Positions 28,055-37,600 are shown, counted from the first letter of the stretch. The stretch: 64,000 bases of DNA from an uncultured Methylocystaceae bacterium (GCA_937870755.1 CALMZV010000146.1:83139-147138); one strand, 5' to 3'. Numbers and translations are program-made. The notes: generated by a model not told the origin, from the letters alone.

Positions 28055-31000
28055 ATGCACGATCGTTCCGCATCTTGCGCGCAAGAACATATGCCGGCGT
28101 CTTATCCGCAACGTGTCGACCGGGCGGCCGCCCTGCTCGATGCCGCCCGATCCATTCTCGTCCATCTCGAAGCAGGCCGACGTGTCGACGCCACCCTGCT
28201 TCGTGACGCGATGGAAGCGAGCTTCAACGCGAGCGACGCAACCGGAGCCTGGGACTGGAAGCTGGCCTACGACGCCTGCGAGGCAGCGACTGTTCTCTTC
28301 CTCCGCAAATACGGCAAAGTGCTTTTGCACAAAGCCGGCTCTCCGGCAGCAGCCCTGCCGCTTTTCGCGAAAGTCGCCGGCCTGCTCCCCACGCATACCC
28401 GCCGCTCCCTCGAAAGCGAGACGTTCCAGCAATTCTCAACGCCCATCCCCCTCGGATTCATCGCGTTGCGCGCGGCAGCTATCTCACCTGCCGACCATGT
28501 GCTCGAACCGTCCGCCGGGACCGGCCTGCTCGCCATCCTGCCCGAGATTGCGGGCGCGACGTTGATCCTTAACGAACTGGCGGAGACCCGCGCCAGCCTC
28601 CTCTCCTCCCTCTTCCCGGCCGTCGGAGTCACATGCTTCGACGCGGCGCAGATCGACGATCATCTGCACCCGGCCGTGGTCCCATCGGTCGTACTGATGA
28701 ACCCGCCATTCTCGGCGATGGCGAACGTCTCCGGACGCATCGCCGACGCAGCACTGCGACACATCGCATCCGCGCTTGCCCGCCTCGCCGAGGGTGGCCG
28801 CCTGGTGGCGATCACCGGCGCCAATGTCAGCCCGGAGCATCCCGCCTGGCGCGATGCGTTTATCCGCCTGCAGGAGCGCGGGCGCGTCGTATTCACCGCG
28901 AGCATAGACGGCGCCGTCTATGCCAAGCACGGCACCACCATCGAGACGCGGCTCACCGTCTTCGACAAGCTGCCGGCAGACGATCCGGCCCGGTTTCCCG
29001 CGTCACAGGGTCAAGCACCCGACACGCAGACGCTTATGGACTGGGTCACCGAGCACGTTCCCCCAAGGCTCACACTGGCCGGTTCCATTGCCCTTCCGGC
29101 GCCGTCGGCAATGGCGCAGAAGCGGGTTGCCCGTCCGATCGCGCGCGGCACTGTGAACGCGCCGCAGAGGTCAGCACTCGAAGAGCCGGGTTACCTGGAC
29201 CTCGCCTATGAGACCCTCGACTGGAAGCCGGCCGAGGGTGCTCGGCTGACCGACGCCATCTACGAGGAATACGGACTTCAGACGATCCGCATTCCCCGCT
29301 CTCAGGCCCATCCGACCAAGCTTGTGCAATCGGCGGCCATGGCGTCGGTCGCGCCGCCCAAGCCAAGCTATCATCCACGCCTGCCCGAACGGCTTATAAC
29401 TGAGGGCGTATTGTCGGACGCCCAGCTCGAAACCGTGATCTATGCCGGCGAGGCCCATACTGCCTTTCTCAGCGGCGCCTGGACCGTCGACGGGACATTC
29501 GATGTCGTCTCTGCCGCACCTGACAGCGCGGCATCTGCCGTGCGCTTCCGGCGCGGTTTCATGCTCGGCGACGGCACGGGCGCGGGCAAGGGCCGTCAGT
29601 CTGCCGCCATCATCCTCGACAACTGGCTGCACGGTCGGCGCAAGGCGGTCTGGATCTCGAAGTCGGACAAGCTGATTGAGGACACGCAGCGCGACTGGTC
29701 GGCCCTGGGCATGGAGCGCCTGCTCGTGACGCCGCTCTCCCGCTTCCCGCAAGGACGATCGATCACACTGCCGGAAGGCGTCCTATTCACCACCTATGCC
29801 ACGCTGCGGTCCGACGAGAAGGCCGACAAGGTTTCGCGCGTCCGACAGATCGTCGATTGGTTGGGCTCCGATTTCGACGGGGTGATCATCTTCGACGAGA
29901 GCCATGCCATGCAGAATGCCGGCGGCGGCAAGGGAGAACGAGGCGATGTCGCGCCGTCGCAGCAGGGCCGTGCCGGCTTGCGGCTCCAGCACGCCCTCCC
30001 CGGCGCTCGGATAGTCTACGTTTCAGCGACAGGCGCCACCACCGTCCACAATCTCGCCTATGCCCAGCGTCTCGGCCTGTGGGGCGGCGAGGATTTCCCG
30101 TTCGCAACCCGGGCCGAATTCGTCGCTGCCATCGAGGCCGGCGGTGTCGCAGCGATGGAGGTGCTGGCCCGCGATCTTCGCGCCCTCGGCCTCTACACCG
30201 CCAGATCCCTGTCATATGACGGGGTCGAGTACGAGCTCGTTGAGCACGCGCTCACCGACGAGCAACGCCGCATCTATGACGCCTATGCTGGCGCGTTCTC
30301 CATCATCCACAACAACCTCGATGCCGCGATGCGCGCCGCGAACATCACCAGCGAGACCGGCACGCTCAACCCGCGCGCCAAATCTGCCGCCCGTTCGGCC
30401 TTCGAAAGCACCAAGCAGCGCTTCTTCGGGCACCTGCTGACCTCGATGAAGACCCCAACGCTGATCCGCTCGATCCAGCGCGACCTCGATGACGGGCACG
30501 CGGCTGTCGTCCAGATCGTCTCCACCGGCGAGGCACTGATGGAGCGGCGACTGGCCGAGGTGCCGACCGAGGAGTGGAACGACGTCCGCGTCGACATCAC
30601 GCCGCGTGAATATGTGCTGTCTTACCTTCAGCACTCCTTCCCGGTGCAGCTCTACGAGCCGTTCACCGACGCGGATGGCAATCTCTCTTCGCGACCTGTC
30701 ACCCGCGACGGCCAGCCCGTCGAAAGCCGTGAAGCGGTCGCCCGGCGTGACCGGCTGATCGAGAAACTCGCAAGCCTGCCGCCGGTGCCTGGCGCGCTCG
30801 ATCAGATCGTCCAGCGCTTCGGAGTGGACTTGGTTGCCGAGGTGACCGGGCGATCGCGGCGCATCATCCGCAAAGGTGATCGGCTCATGGTCGAGAGCCG
30901 TCCGGGCTCCGCCAACCTCGCCGAGACCGCTGCCTTCATGGATGATGTCAAGCGGATCCTCGTGTTCAGTGATGCTGGCGGCACCGGGCGCAGCTATCAC

Positions 31001-32389
31001 GCCGATCTCGCGGCGCGTAACCAGCGCCTTCGCGTCCACTATCTCCTCGAGCCGGGCTGGAAAGCCGACGCCGCCATTCAGGGCCTTGGTCGCACCAACC
31101 GCACCAACCAGGCGCAGCCGCCACTGTTTCGCCCCATCGCGACTGACGTGAAGGCCGAGAAGCGCTTCCTGTCCACCATCGCCCGCCGGCTCGACACCCT
31201 CGGGGCAATCACCCGCGGCCAGCGCCAGACCGGCGGACAGGGCCTCTTCAGACCCGAGGACAATCTCGAAAGCCCCCACGCGCGCGACGCGCTGCGCCAA
31301 CTTTACCTGCTGATCGTCCGCGGCAAGGTCGATGGCTGCCCGCTCCAGCTCTTCGAGAGCGCCACCGGCCTCAGCCTGATGGACGACACGGGCATCCGCG
31401 ACGAGCTGCCGCCGATCACGACCTTTCTCAATAGGTTGCTGGCGCTGACGATCGACCTGCAGGGCATATTGTTCATCGCCTTCGAGCAGCTTCTCAATGC
31501 CCGGATTGCCGGAGCACTGGCCAGCGGCACCTATGACATCGGGCTGGAAACGCTGAAGGCCGAAAGCTTCGTCGTCACCGACCGGCACACCATCTACACG
31601 CATCCCGCCACTGGCGCGGAAACCCGCTTGCTGACGATCACCCAGCGCGAGCGGAACCGGCCCCTGTCGCTCGACCAAGCCTTCGAGCTTCTCGCCGATC
31701 CACGTGCAGCTCTGCTGATCAACGAGCGATCCGCCAGGGCGGCGGTTCAGGTGCCTGCCCCGAGCATCATGCTGGATGATGGCGAAATCGAACGCCGGGT
31801 GCGCTTGCTCCGGCCGATGGAACATCACCATGCATCGCTGGCGTCGATGGCGGAAAGCCATTGGCGGGCGGCCGATCACGAGGTCTTCGCGACGGCGTGG
31901 CAGCGCGAACTGGGGCAGATCCCCGAGTTCACCGACAGCACGATCCATGTCGTCGCCGGGCTCCTGCTCCCGATCTGGAAGCGTCTCCCGGATGAGTGCA
32001 CGCGTGTCTATCGCCTCCAGACGGACGACGGCGAACGCATCATCGGGCGACGCGTGTCTCCAGCCTGGGCGACCAACGCGCTCGCGACCGACGCGCCGAC
32101 GCTGACGGCTGCCGATGCCTTTGCAGCCTTGGTGGCAGGCAGCACCGTCCTCGATCTCACTGAGGGCCTCCAGCTTCATCGCGCGCGGGTGATGGGCGTC
32201 CACCGCATCGAGCTATCGGGCTTCTCCGACACGATGCGCGATCGCCTCCGGTCCTACGGCCTGTTCCACGAGATCATCTCCTGGAAGCTCCGGATGTTCG
32301 TTCCCACCGACGCGACCGGCGTGGCAATCCTTGCCAAGGTGATGGAGCGCTATCCGGTCACGCGGATTTCTGAACGGGAGGCCGCGTGA
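28055..32389 (+). CDS. Fusion of N6-adenine-type methyltransferase and strawberry-notch helicase
   Basis: This 1444-aa protein begins with a methyltransferase domain: SAM-binding VLEPSAGTGLLA near residue 150 and catalytic NPPFSAM at 216-222. A superfamily 2 helicase of the strawberry-notch type follows: GDGTGAGKGRQ near residues 505-515 in the place of Walker A, FDESHAM near 612, VSATGAT, and the SBNO C-terminal block with QGLGRTNRTNQ. Proteins of this arrangement are a hallmark of alphaproteobacterial ICEs. They probably help the element's DNA escape restriction or support its processing on entry. Its end overlaps the Toprim gene (TGATG). Confidence 0.88.
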   Translation: MHDRSASCAQEHMPASYPQRVDRAAALLDAARSILVHLEAGRRVDATLLRDAMEASFNASDATGAWDWKLAYDACEAATVLFLRKYGKVLLHKAGSPAAALPLFAKVAGLLPTHTRRSLESETFQQFSTPIPLGFIALRAAAISPADHVLEPSAGTGLLAILPEIAGATLILNELAETRASLLSSLFPAVGVTCFDAAQIDDHLHPAVVPSVVLMNPPFSAMANVSGRIADAALRHIASALARLAEGGRLVAITGANVSPEHPAWRDAFIRLQERGRVVFTASIDGAVYAKHGTTIETRLTVFDKLPADDPARFPASQGQAPDTQTLMDWVTEHVPPRLTLAGSIALPAPSAMAQKRVARPIARGTVNAPQRSALEEPGYLDLAYETLDWKPAEGARLTDAIYEEYGLQTIRIPRSQAHPTKLVQSAAMASVAPPKPSYHPRLPERLITEGVLSDAQLETVIYAGEAHTAFLSGAWTVDGTFDVVSAAPDSAASAVRFRRGFMLGDGTGAGKGRQSAAIILDNWLHGRRKAVWISKSDKLIEDTQRDWSALGMERLLVTPLSRFPQGRSITLPEGVLFTTYATLRSDEKADKVSRVRQIVDWLGSDFDGVIIFDESHAMQNAGGGKGERGDVAPSQQGRAGLRLQHALPGARIVYVSATGATTVHNLAYAQRLGLWGGEDFPFATRAEFVAAIEAGGVAAMEVLARDLRALGLYTARSLSYDGVEYELVEHALTDEQRRIYDAYAGAFSIIHNNLDAAMRAANITSETGTLNPRAKSAARSAFESTKQRFFGHLLTSMKTPTLIRSIQRDLDDGHAAVVQIVSTGEALMERRLAEVPTEEWNDVRVDITPREYVLSYLQHSFPVQLYEPFTDADGNLSSRPVTRDGQPVESREAVARRDRLIEKLASLPPVPGALDQIVQRFGVDLVAEVTGRSRRIIRKGDRLMVESRPGSANLAETAAFMDDVKRILVFSDAGGTGRSYHADLAARNQRLRVHYLLEPGWKADAAIQGLGRTNRTNQAQPPLFRPIATDVKAEKRFLSTIARRLDTLGAITRGQRQTGGQGLFRPEDNLESPHARDALRQLYLLIVRGKVDGCPLQLFESATGLSLMDDTGIRDELPPITTFLNRLLALTIDLQGILFIAFEQLLNARIAGALASGTYDIGLETLKAESFVVTDRHTIYTHPATGAETRLLTITQRERNRPLSLDQAFELLADPRAALLINERSARAAVQVPAPSIMLDDGEIERRVRLLRPMEHHHASLASMAESHWRAADHEVFATAWQRELGQIPEFTDSTIHVVAGLLLPIWKRLPDECTRVYRLQTDDGERIIGRRVSPAWATNALATDAPTLTAADAFAALVAGSTVLDLTEGLQLHRARVMGVHRIELSGFSDTMRDRLRSYGLFHEIISWKLRMFVPTDATGVAILAKVMERYPVTRISEREAA

Positions 32390-33450
32390 TGGCCAGCTTT
32401 GACGCATCCGATCTCGCGGCCCGCCTCGCCGGCCAGGCCGAAGCCGTGTGCCGGCACTATCTGTCCAACGGCACAAGGCAGGGAGGCTACTGGCTGGTCG
32501 GCGACGTTCGCAACACGCCGGGCCGCTCAATGTTTGTGCGGCTCAAGGGGCCGCAGACGGGTAAGGGCGCCGCCGGCAAGTGGACCGACGCCGCGACTGG
32601 CGAGCATGGCGATCTGCTCGATGTCATTCGCGAAACCTGCGGCCTTCCTGACTTCAAGCAGGTCGCCGAGGAGGCGCGGCGCTTCTTGAGCCTCCCGCAT
32701 CCAGAGCCCGCACGAGAGTCGCGGCGGGCTAGGACGTCCGTGCCGCCAATGGGTTCGCCAGACGCCGCGAGGCGTCTCTTCGCGATGGCACAGCCGATCA
32801 GCCGTACACTCGCCGAGACGTATCTGCGCGCACGCGGCATTACGTCTTTGCACGAAGCCGGATCGCTGCGCTTTCATCCCCGCTGCTTCTTCCGCCCCGA
32901 AGAGCATTCCCCGACTGAGACCTGGCCGGCGATCATCGCCGCCGTCACGGATCTCAATGGCGAGCTCACCGGCGCACAGCGGACCTGGCTGGACCCCGAC
33001 GGCTTCAACGAAGCGACCTTAGGCAAGGCGCCAGTCGAGACACCGAGACGGGCGATGGGCAATCTCCTCGGGTCTGCCGTGCGCTTCGGACTGCCAGGCT
33101 CGGTGATGGCGGCCGGCGAAGGCGTCGAGACCATGCTGTCGCTGCGCTGCGTCCTTCCGACCATGCCGATGGCGGCCGCGCTGTCGGCGGCGCATCTCGC
33201 TGCTATCCAGTTCCCCGACACCCTACACCGGCTGTATGTCGCGCGTGATGACGATCCCGCCGGCGATGCAGCGGTGACGACCTTGATGACCCGCGCGGAG
33301 GAAGCGGGCATCGAGGCGGTCATCCTGTCTCCGACCCTTGGCGACTTCAATGAGGACCTACGGCTGCTGGGACTCGCGGCGCTCCGGGCGGCCATCCGTG
33401 TTCAGATCGCGCCCCAGGATGTCGCACGCTTCATGGAGCATGCAGCCTAA
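32389..33450 (+). CDS. Toprim-domain primase-like protein (DUF7146 type)
   Basis: This 353-aa protein has an N-terminal CHC2-less primase-like region (GYWLVGDVRNTPGRSMFVRL, then KWTDAATGEHGDLLDVI). A C-terminal Toprim domain holds the catalytic Glu in AAGEGVET and the DxD motif in ARDDDPAGD. It probably makes primers for the transferred strand or for element replication. I choose the ATG at 32389, which overlaps the helicase stop; a GTG one codon earlier is also possible. The gene ends about 350 bp before the next confidently called gene. Confidence 0.87.
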   Translation: MASFDASDLAARLAGQAEAVCRHYLSNGTRQGGYWLVGDVRNTPGRSMFVRLKGPQTGKGAAGKWTDAATGEHGDLLDVIRETCGLPDFKQVAEEARRFLSLPHPEPARESRRARTSVPPMGSPDAARRLFAMAQPISRTLAETYLRARGITSLHEAGSLRFHPRCFFRPEEHSPTETWPAIIAAVTDLNGELTGAQRTWLDPDGFNEATLGKAPVETPRRAMGNLLGSAVRFGLPGSVMAAGEGVETMLSLRCVLPTMPMAAALSAAHLAAIQFPDTLHRLYVARDDDPAGDAAVTTLMTRAEEAGIEAVILSPTLGDFNEDLRLLGLAALRAAIRVQIAPQDVARFMEHAA

Positions 33451-33507
33451 CCGGGATGGAGGCAGGCGGCTGCCGGTCGAGCACTTCGATCAACGCTCGC
33501 ATCCGGG

Positions 33508-33678
33508 ATGACCGTTTCGCCAGAGGACCGCGCCCCGGCCTTCCAGAGGGCGATCGGCCATCAGACGGTCCATCCAGGCAACCTTGTGGCCGACTATTTT
33601 CCGGCGGCCCGCTCCACCCCACGCGGTCAAGCCGCGCGGGGACCCCGGCTCGGGCCTTTCCATCGCGAGACAAAATAG
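33508..33678 (+). CDS. Possible small ORF before DUF2493 gene
   Basis: This 56-aa open frame starts at an ATG and has good GC3 bias until its TAG. It contains HPGNLVADYFPAARSTPRG. There is no clear Shine-Dalgarno. The frame covers a nested inverted repeat, so selection on DNA or RNA structure could mimic coding. I report it as a candidate only. Confidence 0.3.
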   Translation: MTVSPEDRAPAFQRAIGHQTVHPGNLVADYFPAARSTPRGQAARGPRLGPFHRETK

Positions 33679-33684
33679 CCGGCC
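33588..33684. repeat. Nested inverted repeats upstream of DUF2493 gene
   Basis: An outer pair of 13-nt arms (GGCCGACTATTTT at 33588-33600; AAAATAGCCGGCC at 33672-33684) matches at 12 of 13 positions. Inside lies a hairpin CCCCACGCGG-TCAAG-CCGCGCGGGG (33617-33641). A protein-binding site, secondary origin or RNA structure are all possible. Confidence 0.5.
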
Positions 33685-33805
33685 CCTGCGGTCCTTCGCT
33701 CACGCTGCGGCCCCTCCCTGTCGCTCGGGGTGCCAGTCCAGCCCGTCCGACGGCTTCGTCGCCATGAAGGCCGCGGCGGTCGCGGTCCAGCGAACGGAGC
33801 TTCCG

Positions 33806-34729
33806 ATGAGCGAGCACGACGAATTTGAGCCCGACCACATCTCTTCTCCCACCGACCACGTTCTGACCGAGCTTCAGCTCTACGGCTTCCATCCCCGCGA
33901 TGATGAACCCGATCCTCGACCAATCCCGGAAGAGCGAGTGATCACCGGCGCCGTCGCCGACATCTTCGACGCGCTGATTGCCACCATGGCCGATACAGGC
34001 CTCGATGCAGATCTCGACGACCTGCTGTGGTCAACGGTCAACACCTTCCACCGCGCCGTCGAACGGGTCGAACGCACGCTCGACGACAACGAGCAGGCGC
34101 AGAAGCAGGGGCAGCGCGAACAGGATGGCTCCGAGGTGAAGGCCGTGCAGCTCGAAGCGCTGATCGCCACCGGACAGCGGCTCATCGAACGCCGCGACGC
34201 CCTCGAACTCTTTCGTGACACCGGCGCCGACCTTTACCGGAAAACGACCGGCTCGAACTGGTCGCCCCGCCACGGCTCACGCGTCAACCATCGCCAGCTC
34301 ACCTCTGCGATGATCGACAGCCGCGACTTCATCGCCGCCCGCAAACGTGCCGATCGCGAGGTGCTGCTGCCCGCCGGACCGAAGATCGCGCTGACTGGCG
34401 GGCTCGACTTCAACGACCATCAACTGATCTGGTCCAAGCTCGACCAGGTCCGCGCGAAGCACCCCGACATGGTGCTGATGCACGGCAAATCTCCGAAAGG
34501 CGCCGAGAAGATCGCTGCCCGCTGGGCCGACCACCGCGGCGTCGCGCAGATCGGTTTTGCCCCCGACTGGACCAAACACGGCCGCTCCGCCCCGTTCAAG
34601 CGCAACGATCAGATGCTGGACGTGCTGCCGATCGGGGTCATCGTCTTCCCCGGCACCGGCATCCAGGACAACCTGGCCGATAAGGCGAAGAAGCTCGGCA
34701 TCCCGGTCTGGAGATTCGGCGGCGCGTAA
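33806..34729 (+). CDS. DUF2493-domain protein (SLOG/YAcAr-like nucleotide binding)
   Basis: This 307-aa protein is standard in alphaproteobacterial ICEs. The C-terminal DUF2493 domain runs from KIALTGGLDFNDHQLIWSKL through LMHGKSPKGAEKIAARWAD to PIGVIVFPGTGIQDNLADKA. The glycine-rich turns match the SLOG/YAcAr Rossmann-like fold, which binds nucleotides. The N-terminal half is helical and charged (residues 85-140). I choose the ATG at 33806 (MSEHDEFEP) with ACGGAGC upstream; an in-frame ATG at 33764 is an alternative. The role is unknown. A foreign minus-strand gene trio starts 12 bp after it. Confidence 0.85.
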   Translation: MSEHDEFEPDHISSPTDHVLTELQLYGFHPRDDEPDPRPIPEERVITGAVADIFDALIATMADTGLDADLDDLLWSTVNTFHRAVERVERTLDDNEQAQKQGQREQDGSEVKAVQLEALIATGQRLIERRDALELFRDTGADLYRKTTGSNWSPRHGSRVNHRQLTSAMIDSRDFIAARKRADREVLLPAGPKIALTGGLDFNDHQLIWSKLDQVRAKHPDMVLMHGKSPKGAEKIAARWADHRGVAQIGFAPDWTKHGRSAPFKRNDQMLDVLPIGVIVFPGTGIQDNLADKAKKLGIPVWRFGGA

Positions 34730-34741
34730 GCGCCGCTGCCC

Positions 34742-35425
34742 TCAAACCGTGGCGACGGTTACATGATCGCGCAGTCGCGCGGTAATGATCGCCCGATCTC
34801 GGTCTGTGCGAAGAAGGCGCCCCGCGCGGGTGTGCCCGAACTCCGAGTAGTCGAACACCACCAGCGCGCAGCCATGCAGAGGCAGCAAAGTTCGCCGATA
34901 GTCGTCATACCGAAGTCTCTGTTCACCGCGCGGGACGCCCGAAACGGTTGGATGATCATCGAAGAAACGCACATGTCCGCTGTGCTGCCGCTCGTGATAT
35001 TCGATCACCAACCCAAGCTCCGGATAGAAGGCGTCGACTGGAAGCTGCACCCTTCGTCCCGAAGCCCCAGCATCCCCTAATAGAAATGGAAAACGGTGCT
35101 GGCGTATCGCCTTTTTTCCCAGAACGGCATCGCACAGGTCGATAATCCATGCTTCGTCGCTCGAAGACCTGGCAACCGATGGCGGTCTGGTCCGCACCTG
35201 TTCGACCGCCGGGGCGACACTCGCAGCCGACGCAAGGGCGGCTAGAATGTGCTCCATATCCCTGTGTTCTGGGCTGCCAAGGCGGACTTCCCAGCGCTCA
35301 TTGTGGGAGTGCCACCGCAAACTGGCTCGGCGAAGCGCGGCCCGGAACCGCTTGGGATCAACGCCGTAGGACCGCGCCATTTCGGCGGCGGTCGTGACAC
35401 CCTCACTCCCGACTGTTCCACTCAC
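34742..35425 (-). CDS. Predicted nuclease-like protein of cargo trio
   Basis: This is a 227-aa protein. The N-terminal 90 residues include a DNA-binding-like segment (TTAAEMARSYGVDPKRFRAALRRA). The C-terminal part reads like a Vsr/DUF559-type endonuclease fold: VDAFYPELGLVIEYHERQHSGH, then RGEQRLRYDDYRRTLLPLHG. The candidate catalytic residues are Asp of VDAF, Glu of IEYHE and the following charged helix. The GTG at 35425 overlaps the stop of the upstream gene (GTGA), so translation is coupled. I cannot name a family with certainty. Confidence 0.6.
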   Translation of the reverse strand: MSGTVGSEGVTTAAEMARSYGVDPKRFRAALRRASLRWHSHNERWEVRLGSPEHRDMEHILAALASAASVAPAVEQVRTRPPSVARSSSDEAWIIDLCDAVLGKKAIRQHRFPFLLGDAGASGRRVQLPVDAFYPELGLVIEYHERQHSGHVRFFDDHPTVSGVPRGEQRLRYDDYRRTLLPLHGCALVVFDYSEFGHTRAGRLLRTDRDRAIITARLRDHVTVATV

Positions 35426-36171
35426 GGCGCAAACATTTCGATGATTGCCTGTCCGTGTGCTGCAATGTTGCTGTCGAGCCCACGCCAAGTTCCGAGCCAC
35501 TCCCGGTAGCTCGCGGAACGAAATGCCACTTCGTCGCCCGCGACCGCTTCGCTAAAGCGGGCAATCTCGTCCCGATGTCGCGCAAGGTCATCCGGCGCAA
35601 TGGCACGACCATTCCTCGCGGCGGGTTCAGCGAAAAGGTAGAACAGAACTGGCGCCCGGTTCCGGCGGCGCCCTTCAGTCACTAGACCAAACGCATGCTT
35701 GACCAGTTGCGCGGCATCGAGCTGCACAAAGCCAGCCTGCCCTGAACGCAAACCATCCCGCATGCGCTCGTACCCCTCCATGTTGTCACCCCAGACAGGT
35801 CGGTCGTAGGCATCCGACAAACTGACGGACTTCACATCCCTGAAGGGCTCAAAGCGCTTGCTCTCGATCCCGATGAGGGTCGTCGGCGTCTGCACTACGG
35901 CATCGAGCCAAGGATGGCGCCCACCGGACCAAGGAAATCGTGCACAGAACTCGACGTCTACCAGTTCTGGAGTTCCGGCGGTTTCGACGCCGTTCAAAGA
36001 GGGAAGCTGTTCGGGCCGCTCGATGAACCACCCAAAGCAGTTCACCGCGAGGGCTGCAGAGCTTTCGGGGCTCAAGAGCTTCCCGGACTCAACTTCCTTC
36101 CCGCCGGCCTGCGCGAGGCGGGCGAGCACGTGGCTAGCAGGAATGCCGGGCAGGAATGGCGGGCCGCTCAC
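35422..36171 (-). CDS. PD-(D/E)XK-type endonuclease-like protein
   Basis: This protein of about 249 aa carries a restriction-endonuclease core: WLDAVVQTPTTLIGIESKRFEPFRD gives the D...ExK pattern of PD-(D/E)XK nucleases, with an upstream Glu in VDVEFC. It resembles the PGN_0703-type putative restriction endonucleases. I choose the GTG at 36171, 8 nt after GGAG; an in-frame GTG at 36237 would extend the protein by 22 residues. The AT-richer stretch 36172-36246 may hold a promoter. Its stop overlaps the start of the downstream gene. No methyltransferase is adjacent. Confidence 0.65.
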   Translation of the reverse strand: MSGPPFLPGIPASHVLARLAQAGGKEVESGKLLSPESSAALAVNCFGWFIERPEQLPSLNGVETAGTPELVDVEFCARFPWSGGRHPWLDAVVQTPTTLIGIESKRFEPFRDVKSVSLSDAYDRPVWGDNMEGYERMRDGLRSGQAGFVQLDAAQLVKHAFGLVTEGRRRNRAPVLFYLFAEPAARNGRAIAPDDLARHRDEIARFSEAVAGDEVAFRSASYREWLGTWRGLDSNIAAHGQAIIEMFAP

Positions 36172-36246
36172 ACATCGTTCTCCATCTGAATAGGAAAGTG
36201 CCAATCTAAAGAGTGCATCACAATTGTAATCTCGCACGGCCGCCGC

Positions 36247-36999
36247 CTAATCCAGCTCGATGTCCCAGAATTTCAAGACGCTGAGCACGTCCTCCCTCGG
36301 ATAGTGAAGTAAATCCCCGTTCAGAAGGTCGGCCTTGATCTTTTGTTTGCGCTTGGAAATCTCACGTTCGATGCGCGCGCTGAATGGTGCGACACCCGGA
36401 GGCAGCACGCCGGGGCGGTCGGGGCTGGGCCAGCTCTTGGGATAGCCGTCAGGAATCCAACCCGACCTGACTTGGGTAGCCTGTTCGGCAACCGATGGAT
36501 GCTCACATGCCCATCCATACAGATGAAATGCGCAGACACGCAGCATAGCCTTGATCTCGGGGAGCGTGTCGGTGAAGCCTTTGAGAGGTGTCGGCAGCCA
36601 AACCATGTTGGCGACGCACGAGAAATATCGAGGGTCCTGAACCACGCTGCTCTGCTGCGCGAAGGACGGATCGTCGTAACCCCAGATGTGGCAGACGGTC
36701 CAATTCTTCGGCTTGGGCGATGCGACATCTAAGGCTGAGACCAGTGCGTTAAGAGCCGCGACATTGCCCTCGAATTTCTCAGCAGTGACGCCAGTCGCTT
36801 TTCGCGTGTTGGTATACCGGCGGTTCCAGCCAGCGTCATAGAGCGGCCGACCCCGCGCCGTGTGCGGCGCCCACACCGGCAAGCGCCGGAATGTCTCCGG
36901 ATTGACCCACCGTGCCGTCCGCTCGATGAGTTCAACGACGGCAGGAATATCCGACCTCAGGGCCTCGTTGCCATCCGGCACATGGAAACCGCTTGCCAT
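36247..36999 (-). CDS. HNH-like nuclease-type protein of cargo trio
   Basis: This 250-aa protein contains a degenerate HNH-like pattern: CHIWGYDDPSFAQQSS, followed after a short loop by YFSCVANMVWLPTPLKGFTD and MLRVCAFHLYGW. The layout C-H-x-W ... A/S-N-hydrophobic-LP matches a group of uncharacterised HNH-type restriction-like proteins. The ATG at 36999 is preceded by GGGAGGAAA. It is the first of three minus-strand genes that run against the ICE backbone, so it is cargo. Codon use is less GC-rich than the backbone, consistent with recent acquisition. Confidence 0.6.
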   Translation of the reverse strand: MASGFHVPDGNEALRSDIPAVVELIERTARWVNPETFRRLPVWAPHTARGRPLYDAGWNRRYTNTRKATGVTAEKFEGNVAALNALVSALDVASPKPKNWTVCHIWGYDDPSFAQQSSVVQDPRYFSCVANMVWLPTPLKGFTDTLPEIKAMLRVCAFHLYGWACEHPSVAEQATQVRSGWIPDGYPKSWPSPDRPGVLPPGVAPFSARIEREISKRKQKIKADLLNGDLLHYPREDVLSVLKFWDIELD

Positions 37000-37294
37000 T
37001 TTCCTCCCAGACGCAGTTTGTCGCCTCGTCTGCGCGAGACGTCCGGTTGAGGTCTTGGCGGCAAGGCTGCTGAGACCATCACAGCTACCATTTCAGACCG
37101 GCCGACACACCCCCGCTTATCTGCGCTGATCCTTGGTCAGACTAATCGCCTGACGCCATCAACCCGTAAAGGGTCGGCTATGCGAGCATGCCGCCGCTTC
37201 GGCTGCGCCTGCGCGGTGATTGCAGCGTTCAGTCCGACACTTCGGGCGCCTGTCAGCGGGGGATGGTCCTCCGCTCGGAACAGGAGCCGGACCG

Positions 37295-37459
37295 ATGTCC
37301 CTCGACGCCGCCTATGCCTTCGCAAACAGCCTCGCTGGCACCCTGATGGTCGCCATCATCATCTTCCGAGCGGGCGACGGAACGCTGTCCGTCACTCCCT
37401 GCAACGAGTTCGACGGCGATGCCGAGGTCGTGGCCGAGATCGATCCGTTCGACGTCTGA
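37295..37459 (+). CDS. Small conserved-type ICE protein, unknown function
   Basis: This 54-aa protein starts at an ATG 9 nt after AGGAG. It begins MSLDAAYAFANSLAGTLMVAIIIF, a short hydrophobic stretch, and ends with an acidic tail (DAEVVAEIDPFDV). It could be a single-pass membrane peptide or a small soluble protein. The 295 bp between it and the cargo trio (37000-37294) show no other gene. Confidence 0.5.
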   Translation: MSLDAAYAFANSLAGTLMVAIIIFRAGDGTLSVTPCNEFDGDAEVVAEIDPFDV

Positions 37460-37600
37460 CGTCTGGCGGAACAGCTTCGCGGGCGGAGACCGGTTCGATT
37501 TCCGCTCCCGAAGCACGTCGAATTTGGCTATACTCTGCATCGCGCCTTGGTGGTGGTGGTTGGCGCACCCGTCAGACCTATTGTCACGGAGGCCACCACC

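Noticed and set aside
30212..32203. A 663-codon open frame antisense to the strawberry-notch helicase gene
   Set aside because: It mirrors the coding frame of the helicase, has no family-like motif and no start signals. The same applies to long antisense frames at 11772-12902 and 14543-15715.
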